64,000 bases of DNA from an uncultured Roseovarius sp. (GTDB lineage Bacteria; Pseudomonadota; Alphaproteobacteria; Rhodobacterales; Rhodobacteraceae), in the NCBI RefSeq assembly GCF_947259555.1, contig NZ_CAMYMD010000026.1:1-64000 (forward strand), written 5' to 3'. Below are positions 17,475-26,768 of the stretch, one piece after another (positions within the stretch are counted from its first letter, which is position 1; every line of letters begins with the position of its first letter). The position numbers and the translations under genes were made by a program. The notes beneath the pieces were generated by a model. The model saw only the letters and a list, made by a program, of their open reading frames with translations, was not told where the DNA came from and made no database searches.

Positions 17475-18013
17475 CGCGACAGACACTCCCTCAAGCTCAG
17501 CAGGCTGCGGCGCAGCCAGGTTCGCATCGTGTTGAGCGGCACATCGAAACGCGCCGCAAGCTCAGCATAGGTCTCACCCTCAAGATAGGCGCGGCGCACG
17601 GCTTCTGCATGGCGCGCCGCGAGTTCGGCGAAGCAGGCGGTCAGGCGGCTTTGCTCTGACTTGGCGATCGCCGCCTCTTCCGGCCCGGCGCCGGGATCTG
17701 CGATCCGCTCTTCGAGTTCCGCGGGCTTTTCCGCCCGGCGTGCCTTACGCAACCGATCAATCGCAGCGTTCCTTGCAATGGTGATGAGCCACGTCATCGG
17801 ACTGAGACCGTTCACGCTGTATTTTCCGGCATTATGCCAGACTTTGACAAAAATCTCCTGCAACACCTCTTCAGCCTCTGCGCGATCATTCAAGACACGC
17901 AGAACGACGCCGAATAGTTTCGCGGACGTGCTGGAATACAGATTGGAAAACGCTGCCCGGTCCCCCTGAGCAACGCGCAGTATCAGATTTTCTATCTCGT
18001 CGCGCGTCGTCAT
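17471..18013 (-). CDS. ECF-type RNA polymerase sigma factor (SigK-like)
   Basis: A 180-residue sigma-70 family factor with only regions 2 and 4. Region 2 spans ALYSNLYSSTSAKLFGVVLR-like sequence through EVLQEIFVKVWHNAGKY and WLITIARNAAIDRLRK. Region 4 contains AYLEGETYAELAARFDVPLNTMRTWLRR. ATG 18013 gives the normal ECF N-terminus; the 43-residue upstream extension lacks family character. The downstream overlapping anti-sigma gene shows a classic sigma/anti-sigma pair, here related to RskA/SigK-type envelope-stress systems. It is divergent from cobS. Confidence 0.88.
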   Translation of the reverse strand: MTTRDEIENLILRVAQGDRAAFSNLYSSTSAKLFGVVLRVLNDRAEAEEVLQEIFVKVWHNAGKYSVNGLSPMTWLITIARNAAIDRLRKARRAEKPAELEERIADPGAGPEEAAIAKSEQSRLTACFAELAARHAEAVRRAYLEGETYAELAARFDVPLNTMRTWLRRSLLSLRECLSR

Positions 18014-18180
18014 TGAACCGCAGAATTCCTTTTCTCCCGTCAGACCTAACACACTTGTGGCATATGACCAGTCCTCGTGAGCGTTAGCGCCAAGCCAATC
18101 TTGACCCTTCCCCTTGCCCTTCCCTGCGATATGTTGCACCACGGAAAGCGAGAAACGACCCGATTGAAGGACCCGGCGAT

Positions 18181-19167
18181 ATGGCTGACGGAACGATTGA
18201 TATCAACGCGAAACCGACCGAGGAAATCTCCGTCCGCGAAACATTCGGTATCGACACCGACATGATCGTGAAAGGCTTTTCGGAGCCGAGCGAGCGTGTT
18301 CCGGAGTTCGATTCGACCTATAAATTCGACCCGGATACCACACTCGCCATTCTCGCGGGTTTTTCCCATAATCGACGAGTGATGATCCAAGGCTATCACG
18401 GCACCGGCAAATCGACCCATATCGAGCAGGTCGCGGCACGGCTCAACTGGCCCTGCGTGCGGGTCAATCTCGACAGCCATATCAGCCGTATCGACCTGAT
18501 CGGCAAGGACGCGATCAAGCTGCGCGACGGGGTGCAGGTGACCGAGTTTCATGAGGGCATCCTGCCCTGGGCGCTGCGCAACCCGACCGCGATTGTCTTT
18601 GACGAATACGATGCGGGCCGCGCCGATGTGATGTTTGTCATTCAGCGCGTGCTGGAGGCCGACGGCAAGCTGACGCTGCTTGATCAGAACGAGGTGATCA
18701 CGCCGAACCCGTTCTTCCGCCTCTTCGCCACCGCCAACACGGTGGGTCTCGGCGATACCACGGGTCTGTATCATGGCACCCAACAGATCAACCAGGGCCA
18801 GATGGATCGCTGGTCGCTTGTCGCGACGCTCAATTACCTGAGCCATGACGCCGAGACCGCGATCGTGCTGGCCAAGAACCCGCTCTACAACACCGCCGAG
18901 GGGCGCCAGACCGTGAGCCGCATGGTCACCGTCGCGGACCTGTCGCGCACGGCCTTCATGAACGGCGAGTTGTCGACCGTGATGAGCCCGCGTACCGTGA
19001 TCGCCTGGGCGCAGAACGCCAATATCTTCCGCAATGTGGGCTATGCGTTCCGGCTGACCTTCCTCAACAAATGCGACGAGCTGGAACGTCAGACCGTAGC
19101 CGAGTTCTACCAGCGGTGTTTCGACGAGGAACTGCCCGAAAGTGCGGCCAATGTGACCGTGCGATGA
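18181..19167 (+). CDS. cobS: Aerobic cobaltochelatase subunit CobS
   Basis: A 328-residue AAA+ ATPase. With CobT and CobN it inserts cobalt into hydrogenobyrinic acid a,c-diamide in the aerobic cobalamin pathway. Walker A is GYHGTGKST (71-79), Walker B is AIVFDEYD (about 138-144), and the sensor region is [14 protein letters not shown]. The N-terminal [11 protein letters not shown] and the C-terminal [21 protein letters not shown] segment are characteristic. It is followed after 19 bases by cobT. No cobN is present in this window. Confidence 0.96.
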   Translation: MADGTIDINAKPTEEISVRETFGIDTDMIVKGFSEPSERVPEFDSTYKFDPDTTLAILAGFSHNRRVMIQGYHGTGKSTHIEQVAARLNWPCVRVNLDSHISRIDLIGKDAIKLRDGVQVTEFHEGILPWALRNPTAIVFDEYDAGRADVMFVIQRVLEADGKLTLLDQNEVITPNPFFRLFATANTVGLGDTTGLYHGTQQINQGQMDRWSLVATLNYLSHDAETAIVLAKNPLYNTAEGRQTVSRMVTVADLSRTAFMNGELSTVMSPRTVIAWAQNANIFRNVGYAFRLTFLNKCDELERQTVAEFYQRCFDEELPESAANVTVR

Positions 19168-19186
19168 ACCCGCAAGGGACGTCCCC

Positions 19187-21064
19187 ATGAACAAACCCAC
19201 CGACAACCCCGCCGATCCGTTCAAGAAGGCACTGGCCAACGCCACGAAGGTGATGGCCGATGACACGGACCTGACGGTCAGCTACTCGGTCGACCCGGCG
19301 GGCATTTCGGGCGATGCAATGCGCCTGCCGCAAGTTTCTCGACGCATGTCCCGCGAGGAAGTCCTGCTGGCGCGTGGCACGGCGGACGCGCTCGCCTTGC
19401 GCCACAAGTTCCATGATGCGGGCCTTCATGCGCGGTACGCGCCGCCGGGTGACATGGCGCGCGACCTCTATGAAGCGATGGAAACCGCCCGCTGCGAGGC
19501 CGTGGGCGCGCGCGAGATGCCCGGCACCGCCACCAATATCGACGCCAAGATTGCGCAGGACGCCACGCGTCTCGGCTTTGAGCAGATCACCAACTCCGCC
19601 GATGCCCCGCTGCCCGCCGCCGCAGGCTTCCTGATCCGTCACCTCGCCACCGGGCGCGACATGCCAAAAGGCGCGCAGAACGTGATGGAGCTGTGGCGCG
19701 GCTTTATCGAGGAGCAGGCCGGCGGCACGCTTGAAAACCTTCAGGACACGCTCGCCGATCAGACCGCCTTTGCCAAGTTTGCCCGCCGGATCATCGAGGA
19801 CCTAGGCTATGGCGATCAGTTGGGCGAGGACCCCGACAGCGCGGAGGACGACGCCGAGGACGACGCCGAGGACACCGGCGAAGAGCAGGACGAGCCCGAC
19901 AGCAGCGGCGAGGATGACAGCGACGAGGAAGAGGCCGAGGCCGACCCCGAGCGCAGTCAGGACGAGCAGCAGGATGCGCAACAGGCGCAGGTCAGCATGG
20001 ACGAGATGTCCGACGAGGAGATGGACGAGGAGACCGAACTGCCCGAGGGCGAAGCCCCGCTGGAGCCGCCCGCACCACAGCCCATTTCCGACGCAGACCC
20101 CCACTATACGGTCTTCAACACAGATTTCGACGAAGAAATCCGTGCCGAGGACTTGGCCGACCCGGTCGAGTTGGAACGCCTGCGCGCCTATCTCGATCAG
20201 CAGCTGGAGCCGCTCAAAGGCGCAGTATCACGTTTGGCCAACAAGCTGCAACGTCGCCTTCAGGCTCAGCAAAGCCGATCATGGGAGTTCGATCGCGAAG
20301 AGGGTATTCTGGACGCAGGCCGCCTTGCTCGGGTTGTGGCCAATCCCACCACACCGCTGAGCTTCAAGGTGGAGAAGGACACGGAGTTCCGCGACACTCT
20401 GGTGACGCTATTGCTGGACAATTCCGGCTCCATGCGCGGGCGGCCGATTTCCATCGCCGCGATCTGCGCCGATGTTCTGGCCCGTACGTTGGAGCGGTGC
20501 TCGGTCAAGGTCGAGGTACTGGGCTTTACCACCCGCGCGTGGAAAGGTGGGCAGAGCCGCGAGAAATGGCTGGCCGAGGGCCGCCCGCAACTACCGGGCC
20601 GCCTGAATGACCTGCGCCACATTGTCTACAAATCCGCCGATGCACCGATGCGCCGGACCCGCGACAATCTGGGCCTGATGATGAAAGAGGGCTTGCTCAA
20701 GGAAAACATCGACGGCGAGGCGCTCGAATGGGCACATCGGCGGATGGTGGCGCGCAAGGAAGCGCGTAAGATCCTGATGGTGATCTCCGACGGCGCGCCG
20801 GTGGACGACTCGACGCTTTCGGTCAATCCCGCCAATTATCTGGAAAAGCACCTGCGCGATGTGATCGCCATGGTCGAAAAACGTCGCGCAGTTGAGCTTT
20901 TGGCGATCGGTATCGGGCATGATGTGACCCGGTATTATGACCGTGCGGTTACGATCACCGACGCGGATCAGTTGGCAGGCGCGATGACCGAGCAACTTGC
21001 CGCGCTTTTTGACAGTGACCCGAGAGCGCGAGCGCGCGTGATGGGCATGCGCAAGGTCGGCTGA
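19187..21064 (+). CDS. cobT: Aerobic cobaltochelatase subunit CobT
   Basis: A 625-residue partner of CobS in the cobalt chelatase. The N-terminal domain is alpha-helical. A very acidic low-complexity linker at about residues 213-296 (runs such as [16 protein letters not shown]) links it to a C-terminal von Willebrand A domain. The VWA metal-ion site is LLLDNSGSM, with Asp411, Ser413 and Ser415 in DxSxS order. The acidic linker is a normal CobT feature. It is transcribed with cobS, and its product supports the B12-dependent mutase at 43445-45574. Confidence 0.95.
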   Translation: MNKPTDNPADPFKKALANATKVMADDTDLTVSYSVDPAGISGDAMRLPQVSRRMSREEVLLARGTADALALRHKFHDAGLHARYAPPGDMARDLYEAMETARCEAVGAREMPGTATNIDAKIAQDATRLGFEQITNSADAPLPAAAGFLIRHLATGRDMPKGAQNVMELWRGFIEEQAGGTLENLQDTLADQTAFAKFARRIIEDLGYGDQLGEDPDSAEDDAEDDAEDTGEEQDEPDSSGEDDSDEEEAEADPERSQDEQQDAQQAQVSMDEMSDEEMDEETELPEGEAPLEPPAPQPISDADPHYTVFNTDFDEEIRAEDLADPVELERLRAYLDQQLEPLKGAVSRLANKLQRRLQAQQSRSWEFDREEGILDAGRLARVVANPTTPLSFKVEKDTEFRDTLVTLLLDNSGSMRGRPISIAAICADVLARTLERCSVKVEVLGFTTRAWKGGQSREKWLAEGRPQLPGRLNDLRHIVYKSADAPMRRTRDNLGLMMKEGLLKENIDGEALEWAHRRMVARKEARKILMVISDGAPVDDSTLSVNPANYLEKHLRDVIAMVEKRRAVELLAIGIGHDVTRYYDRAVTITDADQLAGAMTEQLAALFDSDPRARARVMGMRKVG

Positions 21065-21143
21065 CGCCGCGCGGGTTGCAGCGTCAGGCGGCCTCCGGCG
21101 GGAGTATTTTTGGGACGGTGAAACGGCAGGGGCCGCGTTTCAT

Positions 21144-21201
21144 CTGGCCCGAAATACCTCGGGGGAGGCACCGCGACCAGCGGTGACGGGGGCAGCGCCC
21201 C
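21144..21201 (+). repeat. Rhodobacterales-type intergenic repeat, copy 1
   Basis: A 58-base GC-rich element reading CTGGCCCGAAATACCTCGGGGG, split here by its variable centre, and ending GACGGGGGCAGCGCCCC. The end folds into a short hairpin (GGGGC/GCCCC). The same head and tail recur at 26708-26765 with a different centre. It lies between cobT and the aminopeptidase gene and may serve as a 3' stem-loop of the cobST transcript. Confidence 0.7.
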
Positions 21202-21262
21202 AAGAAGAACAAACCACCGCGCCACGGCAGAGGCCCGAAGCGGGGGCCCGACAGGAGAGATC

Positions 21263-23065
21263 ATGTTCCAGAGTTTCACCGAGTCCGCTCGTCCCGATCA
21301 GGGGCCGCACCGGCTCGAGGCTTTGCGCCGGGAAATGGCGGATGCGGGGCTTGCCGGCTGGCTTGTGCCGCGTGCCGACGCCCATCAGGGCGAGTACGTC
21401 GCCGAATGCGACAATCGCCTGGCCTGGTTGACCGGGTTCACCGGCTCAGCCGGTTTCTGTGCGGTATTGGCCGACATTGCAGGGCTATTCGTGGATGGAC
21501 GCTACCGGGTACAGGCCCAAGAGCAGGTGGACACCGCGCATTTCACGCCCATCGACTGGCCCGGCACGCGGCTAGGAGACTGGCTGATCCAGAATCTGCC
21601 TCAAGGCGGCACGGTGGGGTTCGATCCCTGGCACTACACCCCGGATCAAATCGAGAGCCTGACAGACTCGCTCGCAGGCTATCCCATCCGCCTGCAAGCA
21701 CATGGCAATCTCGTTGATGCGGCCTGGCCTGACCGCCCTGTTCCGCCGCAAGGGCCGATCACTGTCTGGCCCGAAACCCTCGCCGGGACCGGCCACGCCG
21801 AAAAGCGAGCAACGCTTGCCCGGACCTTGCGCGACGCAGGCCAACGCGCCGCCGTGATCACGCTCTGCGACTCGATCGCGTGGTTGCTCAACATCCGGGG
21901 CAGCGACATCCCGCGCAACCCGGTGCCGCAGGGCTTTGCCATATTGCATGACGACGGGCGCGTGGCGCTGTTCACCGACCCTGCCAAGCTCGACCCGGCG
22001 GTGCTCTCGCATCTGGGTGAAGAGGTCGTCGTAAAGCCCCTGACCGGATTCGAGCCTGCGCTGAGCACCCTGAGCGGTCCCGTGCGCTTTGATCCCGCGA
22101 GCGTTCCGATGCGCGTGATCGAGGTGCTCGACGCCGCCGAGGTGCCGCATGTGCGCGGTGACGATCCTTGCAGTTTACCAAAGGCACGCAAGACAGCGGC
22201 CGAGATTGCAGCCACACGCGCCGCACACCTTCGCGATGGCGCAGCCGTTTGTGAGTTTCTCGCCTGGTTCGACGAGCAGGCCCCCGACACGATCACCGAG
22301 ATCGACGTGGTCACCAAACTGGAGATGTGCCGCGCCGCGACGGAGCAGCTGTTGGACATCAGTTTCGACACCATCGCCGGCTCCGGCCCGAATGGGGCGC
22401 TGCCGCATTACAGGGTCAGCGAGACCAGCAACAGAACCCTGAGCGCGGGCGACCTATTGGTGCTCGACAGTGGCGGACAGTATATTGACGGGACCACTGA
22501 CATCACCCGCACGCTGCCTGTGGGCTCACCCGGCTCGGACGAGCGCGCCGCCTTTACCCGTGTGCTGCAAGGCATGATCGCGATCTCCCGCCTGCGCTTT
22601 CCGCGTGGTCTGGCGGGGCGTGATCTCGACGCCATCGCGCGCTATCCGCTCTGGCTGGCCGATCAGGACTATGCGCATGGCACCGGTCATGGTGTCGGGG
22701 TACATTTATGTGTGCATGAGGGGCCGCAAAGGCTTTCGCGCACGTCGCATGTCGCGCTCGAACCGGGCATGATACTGTCGAACGAGCCGGGGTATTACCG
22801 CGAGGGGGCGTTCGGTATCCGGATTGAGAATCTCGTTGTCGTAACTGCAGCGAAAGCGGTGACCGGCGGCGACGGTGCCACACACCTTGAGTTTGAGACC
22901 TTGACCTATGCTCCGATAGACACCCGGCTCATCGTCACCGAGATGCTGAGTCCGCTCGAACGCGACTGGCTGAACGCTTACCACAACGCCTGCAACGAAA
23001 AGATCGGGCCGCTGCTATCCGCGCCTGCCCGACGATGGTTGGATAAAGTAACGCAGACAATCTGA
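21263..23065 (+). CDS. Aminopeptidase P family metallopeptidase (M24, long form)
   Basis: A 600-residue X-Pro aminopeptidase of the three-domain type: two creatinase-like N-terminal domains, a C-terminal M24 pita-bread catalytic domain and a short C-terminal extension. All five metal ligands are visible: the two Asp in DSGGQYIDGTTDITRT, the His in GTGHGVGVHLCVHEGP, the Glu in SNEPGYY and the Glu in GIRIENLV. It would remove N-terminal residues preceding proline in the cytoplasm. The RBS GGAGAG precedes ATG 21263. It may share a transcript with cobST. Confidence 0.92.
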   Translation: MFQSFTESARPDQGPHRLEALRREMADAGLAGWLVPRADAHQGEYVAECDNRLAWLTGFTGSAGFCAVLADIAGLFVDGRYRVQAQEQVDTAHFTPIDWPGTRLGDWLIQNLPQGGTVGFDPWHYTPDQIESLTDSLAGYPIRLQAHGNLVDAAWPDRPVPPQGPITVWPETLAGTGHAEKRATLARTLRDAGQRAAVITLCDSIAWLLNIRGSDIPRNPVPQGFAILHDDGRVALFTDPAKLDPAVLSHLGEEVVVKPLTGFEPALSTLSGPVRFDPASVPMRVIEVLDAAEVPHVRGDDPCSLPKARKTAAEIAATRAAHLRDGAAVCEFLAWFDEQAPDTITEIDVVTKLEMCRAATEQLLDISFDTIAGSGPNGALPHYRVSETSNRTLSAGDLLVLDSGGQYIDGTTDITRTLPVGSPGSDERAAFTRVLQGMIAISRLRFPRGLAGRDLDAIARYPLWLADQDYAHGTGHGVGVHLCVHEGPQRLSRTSHVALEPGMILSNEPGYYREGAFGIRIENLVVVTAAKAVTGGDGATHLEFETLTYAPIDTRLIVTEMLSPLERDWLNAYHNACNEKIGPLLSAPARRWLDKVTQTI

Positions 23066-23126
23066 CATATTCCTGTTAGGTTCCTGCGTCAGATCAAGAA
23101 TGACACGACAAAAAAGGGGATGGATG

Positions 23127-23468
23127 ATGGCACGAATCACGATTCGGAAGGCGGAAGGCACTTGGACAGTCCGCGCAGGTGGAGCGGTGCTCGCCGAAAG
23201 TCGCAACGCATTGGAGCTGACCGAGGGCGACTATCCGTTCGTCATTTATTTCCCGCGCGATGACATCGCCATGGCCTTTCTCGACGAGAGCGATCAATCC
23301 AGCCATTGCCCGCATAAGGGCGACGCGCGCTACTATTCCATCGTGACCAAAAGCCAGACACTGGACAACGCGGCGTGGAGCTATGAGGACCCCAAAGCGG
23401 AGGTCGCTGAGATCAAGGACCATATCGCGTTTTATTCCAGCGACACCGTGGCGGTAGAGCGCGTCTGA
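23127..23468 (+). CDS. DUF427 domain protein
   Basis: A 113-residue protein of the DUF427 family, a small beta-fold. Features are ITIRKAEGTWTVRAGGAVLAESR at the start (strand and turn), the YFPRDDIAM segment, and the conserved SHCPHKGDARYYSI followed by AAWSYEDPK. The function of the family is not established. ATG 23127 is preferred for its AAGGGG RBS; ATG 23124 is equally possible, and the frame extends to 23100. It converges on the ClC gene. Confidence 0.82.
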   Translation: MARITIRKAEGTWTVRAGGAVLAESRNALELTEGDYPFVIYFPRDDIAMAFLDESDQSSHCPHKGDARYYSIVTKSQTLDNAAWSYEDPKAEVAEIKDHIAFYSSDTVAVERV

Positions 23469-23540
23469 CCACAGCAGCCAGCGGCGGGCGGCAAGACATA
23501 TGACCGGGCTGGATCTGTCATGCGACAGTCCCCGGCCTCT

Positions 23541-25229
23541 TCAACTGTGCTCTTCCTCAGAGACCGCGGCGAGCGCCCTGTTATAGGCCTTGAGCGCATC
23601 GACGTGAAAGAGTGCCCCCGAGAGCGTGGGAGGCTGATCCCCGCCCGCAAGCGTTACCACCGGGATGAACGGCACACTCGCACGCTCGAAAACCGGCATG
23701 GCCTGCTCCAGCGTGGCGGCGATGTCGATATAGACCCCCTGTTCGATCAGCGACCAGCATTGCGCCTCGTCGGCGGCGCGCGCATCATCGGGTGCGCGCA
23801 TCAGTTTTGCCACCCGGAACATGCCGAGCAGATAGTCCTGGGGCCCAGCCGCGAGACGAATACCCCGGCGCATCAGCTGCGTCAGAAAGAAAGACCGCCG
23901 TACAAGCCGAGAGCCGAGCGCCGTCGACATCGAGACCGCCACCATGACCGCAAGCCCTGTCTGCCAGTCCCCCGTCAACTCGAAGACGATGAGCGTGGTC
24001 GAGATCGGCGCGCCCAGCACCGCCGCCGCGACCGCGCCCATGCCCGCCAGCGCGTAGAGCGTATAGGCCCCGGAAACCTCTGGAAAGACCGCCGTCGCAA
24101 ACTCACCGAAGGCCAGCCCGGTGAGGGCGCCCACCATGAGCGAAGGTGAAAACACACCGCCGCCCATCCGCCCGCCTATGGTAATCGCGACCGCCACCAC
24201 CTTGAGCACGGCAAAGACCATCGCCTCGTGCCACAGGAGCTGACCAGTGAGCGCGGCTGTCGTGGTCTCGTAGCCCACACCGATGACATGCGGAAACCAG
24301 ATCGCGATCAGGCCGAGCAAAGCCCCTGCCCCCACCGGCCGCAGCCAGCGCGGCAAATGCAGGCGCATTTGCAAATGTCCGGCCACGTCCTCGGCCAGAA
24401 AAATCGCCCGCATCAGCGCTGCGGCCACCACGCCGCAGACCAACCCGAGAATGAGAAAGGCCGGCAATTCCGCGTAGAACTCCAATACTCCCGCCTGGGG
24501 TAGTACGAATTCGGTCACACCGCCGAACTCAAGACGATTGATCACCGTGCCGGCCACGCTCGCGATTACGATGGGGGCGAACGCATGCACGGCGAAATGT
24601 CTCAGTACCACCTCAAGCGCAAAGAGCGCGCCGGCGATGGGCGCATTGAACGAGGCCGAGACAGCGGCCGCAACCGCACAGCCCAGAAGATCGCGCCCGG
24701 TCAGACCATTGGCGTTGATCCGGTCACTCACCCAGGACGCAATCACCCCTGCGAGATGGACCACGGGCCCTTCCCGCCCAGACGACCCGCCGGTCCCGAG
24801 GGTTATCAGCGAGGCTGCGGCGGAGGCCAGCCCCTCCCGCCGTTCCACCCGTCCCTCGTAAAGTGCGGCCCCCTCGATCACATCGGCCACCGAGCGCACC
24901 CGCGCATCCGGCGTGAAGCGATGCAGGATAAGCCCCACGACGAGCCCCCCGCCCATCGGCAGCAGCAAGATCCAGTACCAGGGCAGATGCTCGGCAAAAC
25001 TGTGCAGCCGCGCCACGTCCTCGGTACCGTAGACCAGCCCCTGAAGCGCGGTGATGCCCTTGCGAAACAACAGAGCGGCGAACCCGGCCGAGATCCCGAT
25101 CATCAGGGCGATCAGCCAGAACTGAAATTGGCTGGGGCCGCGTCCAAGCAGCACATGCCACCCGTCTCGGACACTCTCCAGCGCCGAACGGCGTATCTGG
25201 CCCAGAATGGAGGGCTCTTCAGCCTGCAT
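23541..25229 (-). CDS. ClC-family chloride channel/transporter
   Basis: A 562-residue inner-membrane ClC protein with about ten hydrophobic helices (residues 35-435). The C-terminal cytoplasmic part of roughly 120 residues is reminiscent of a degenerate CBS region. The anion-pathway motif GSSGREGP carries the gating Glu at about residue 153, and FNAPIAGALFALE is the second conserved motif. After this Glu206 comes Val207, where proton-coupled E. coli ClC has the internal proton Glu (Glu203). That substitution is seen in ClC channels. It is divergent from the FAD oxidase gene. Confidence 0.9.
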   Translation of the reverse strand: MQAEEPSILGQIRRSALESVRDGWHVLLGRGPSQFQFWLIALMIGISAGFAALLFRKGITALQGLVYGTEDVARLHSFAEHLPWYWILLLPMGGGLVVGLILHRFTPDARVRSVADVIEGAALYEGRVERREGLASAAASLITLGTGGSSGREGPVVHLAGVIASWVSDRINANGLTGRDLLGCAVAAAVSASFNAPIAGALFALEVVLRHFAVHAFAPIVIASVAGTVINRLEFGGVTEFVLPQAGVLEFYAELPAFLILGLVCGVVAAALMRAIFLAEDVAGHLQMRLHLPRWLRPVGAGALLGLIAIWFPHVIGVGYETTTAALTGQLLWHEAMVFAVLKVVAVAITIGGRMGGGVFSPSLMVGALTGLAFGEFATAVFPEVSGAYTLYALAGMGAVAAAVLGAPISTTLIVFELTGDWQTGLAVMVAVSMSTALGSRLVRRSFFLTQLMRRGIRLAAGPQDYLLGMFRVAKLMRAPDDARAADEAQCWSLIEQGVYIDIAATLEQAMPVFERASVPFIPVVTLAGGDQPPTLSGALFHVDALKAYNRALAAVSEEEHS

Positions 25230-25316
25230 CCGCTCCCCTCACCCGACTGCCCCGCGCTTTCGCATCTCGGCAGCTTGTCCTAATGTGGCCCCACACTCAC
25301 GGAAGAAAGCCCACTC

Positions 25317-26693
25317 ATGGACACGCAAAGCGCAATCGTCGATCTCTTATCTTCTCTAGGCCAACAGGTGAGCCTGTCCAAGTCCGATCTGGACCTTCAT
25401 GGCCAGAGCGAGTCTTATTTTCCGCCGAGCCCGCCCGATGCCGTCGTCTATCCCGAAACAACCGCGCAGGTTGCCGAGATTGTCACGATCTGCGCGCGCC
25501 ACCGCGTGCCAGTCGTGGCCTGGGGTACCGGAACGTCGCTCGAAGGTCAGGCGCAGGCCATCCAAGGGGGTGTGGTAGTCGATTTCACCCGGATGAACCG
25601 CGTGGTCGATGTTGCTCAGGCCGACATGACGGCCCGGGTTCAGCCCGGGGTGACGCGAGAAGCACTCAACGAGGAACTTCGTGCGACCGGCCTTTTCTTT
25701 CCGGTCGATCCGGGTGCCAATGCCTCGCTCGGCGGCATGGCATCGACGCGCGCCAGCGGCACCACGGCCGTGCGCTACGGCACCATGCGTGACAACGTTC
25801 TGGGCCTTGAGGCGGTGACGGCCGCAGGTGAGGTGATCCGCACCGGCACAAGGGCGCGCAAATCGGCATCCGGCTACGACCTTACAGGGCTTTTGGTGGG
25901 CGCCGAGGGCACACTTGGCCTGATCACGGAACTGACCCTGCGCCTATCCGGTCAGCCAGAAGCGATTTCAGCGGCGGTCTGCGCCTTCGAGACGGTAACG
26001 GATGCGGTGGAGACCGTCATCGATACCATCCAATGCGGTCTGCCAATGGCTCGGATCGAGTTGATGGATACAGACAGCGTGTGCGCTGTGAATGGCTACT
26101 CTGACATGCAGCTACCGGAAAAACCTCACTTGCTCCTGGAATTTCACGGGACGAAGGCAGGCGTCGCGGAACAGGCGGAAACCTTTGGAGACATCGCGAC
26201 AGATCATAATGGCTCAGGCTTTGACTGGGCGACGCGGCCCGAGGCGCGCACAGCACTCTGGACCATGCGCCACAATGCCTATTACGCCATTCTCGCCGCC
26301 CGGCCCGGCGCACGTGCGATCGTGACGGACATCTGCGTGCCGATCTCGAAACTGGCCGAAGCCATCGAAGCGACCCGCGCCGATCTGGTCGACGCAGGCG
26401 TGCCCGGGCCGATCCTTGGCCATGTCGGCGACGGCAATTTCCACGCAATTCTTCTGGTGGACACCAATGACCCAACCGAGCTGTCACGCGCCAAGGCGGC
26501 CGCCGACAGGATGGTGGAACGCGCCCTCGCGCTTGGCGGCACGGCCACCGGTGAACACGGTATCGGCGTGGGCAAACTGGGCTACATGACGCGCGAACAT
26601 GGTGCCGGCTGGACGATGATGGGCGCGCTCAAAAAAGCGCTCGATCCGCAAGACATTCTCAACCCCGGCAAGCTCGTTCCACCCCGAACCTGA
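25317..26693 (+). CDS. FAD-binding oxidase, D-lactate dehydrogenase (cytochrome) type
   Basis: A 458-residue flavoprotein of the vanillyl-alcohol-oxidase/PCMH superfamily. The FAD-binding PCMH domain covers about residues 35-215, with VVAWGTGTSLEGQ, FPVDPGANASLGGMAST and GTMRDNVLG. The C-terminal FAD-oxidase domain ends with TGEHGIGVGKLGY and ILNPGKLVP. The arrangement matches mitochondrial/bacterial D-lactate dehydrogenases (DLD) and the glycolate oxidase subunit GlcD. A single gene without GlcE/GlcF neighbours favours a D-lactate or D-2-hydroxyacid dehydrogenase. The electron acceptor is unknown. Confidence 0.85.
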   Translation: MDTQSAIVDLLSSLGQQVSLSKSDLDLHGQSESYFPPSPPDAVVYPETTAQVAEIVTICARHRVPVVAWGTGTSLEGQAQAIQGGVVVDFTRMNRVVDVAQADMTARVQPGVTREALNEELRATGLFFPVDPGANASLGGMASTRASGTTAVRYGTMRDNVLGLEAVTAAGEVIRTGTRARKSASGYDLTGLLVGAEGTLGLITELTLRLSGQPEAISAAVCAFETVTDAVETVIDTIQCGLPMARIELMDTDSVCAVNGYSDMQLPEKPHLLLEFHGTKAGVAEQAETFGDIATDHNGSGFDWATRPEARTALWTMRHNAYYAILAARPGARAIVTDICVPISKLAEAIEATRADLVDAGVPGPILGHVGDGNFHAILLVDTNDPTELSRAKAAADRMVERALALGGTATGEHGIGVGKLGYMTREHGAGWTMMGALKKALDPQDILNPGKLVPPRT

Positions 26694-26707
26694 GCGCACC
26701 GGTTCAG

Positions 26708-26765
26708 CTGGCTCGAAGTACCTCGGGGGCGCCGCCGCCCCGCGGCGACGGGGGCAGCGCCCCCG
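26708..26765. repeat. Rhodobacterales-type intergenic repeat, copy 2, with hairpin
   Basis: Second copy of the element at 21144-21201, with head CTGGCTCGAAGTACCTCGGGGG, a GC-rich centre and a tail that forms GGGGGC-AGC-GCCCCC (about 26751-26765). It occupies almost the whole gap between the convergent oxidase and recN genes and probably acts as a bidirectional 3' stem-loop. Confidence 0.7.
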
Positions 26766-26768
26766 GCC

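Noticed and set aside
19840-20080. Low-complexity GAC/GAG repeats
   Set aside because: This is the normal acidic linker of CobT, in frame and expected for the family.
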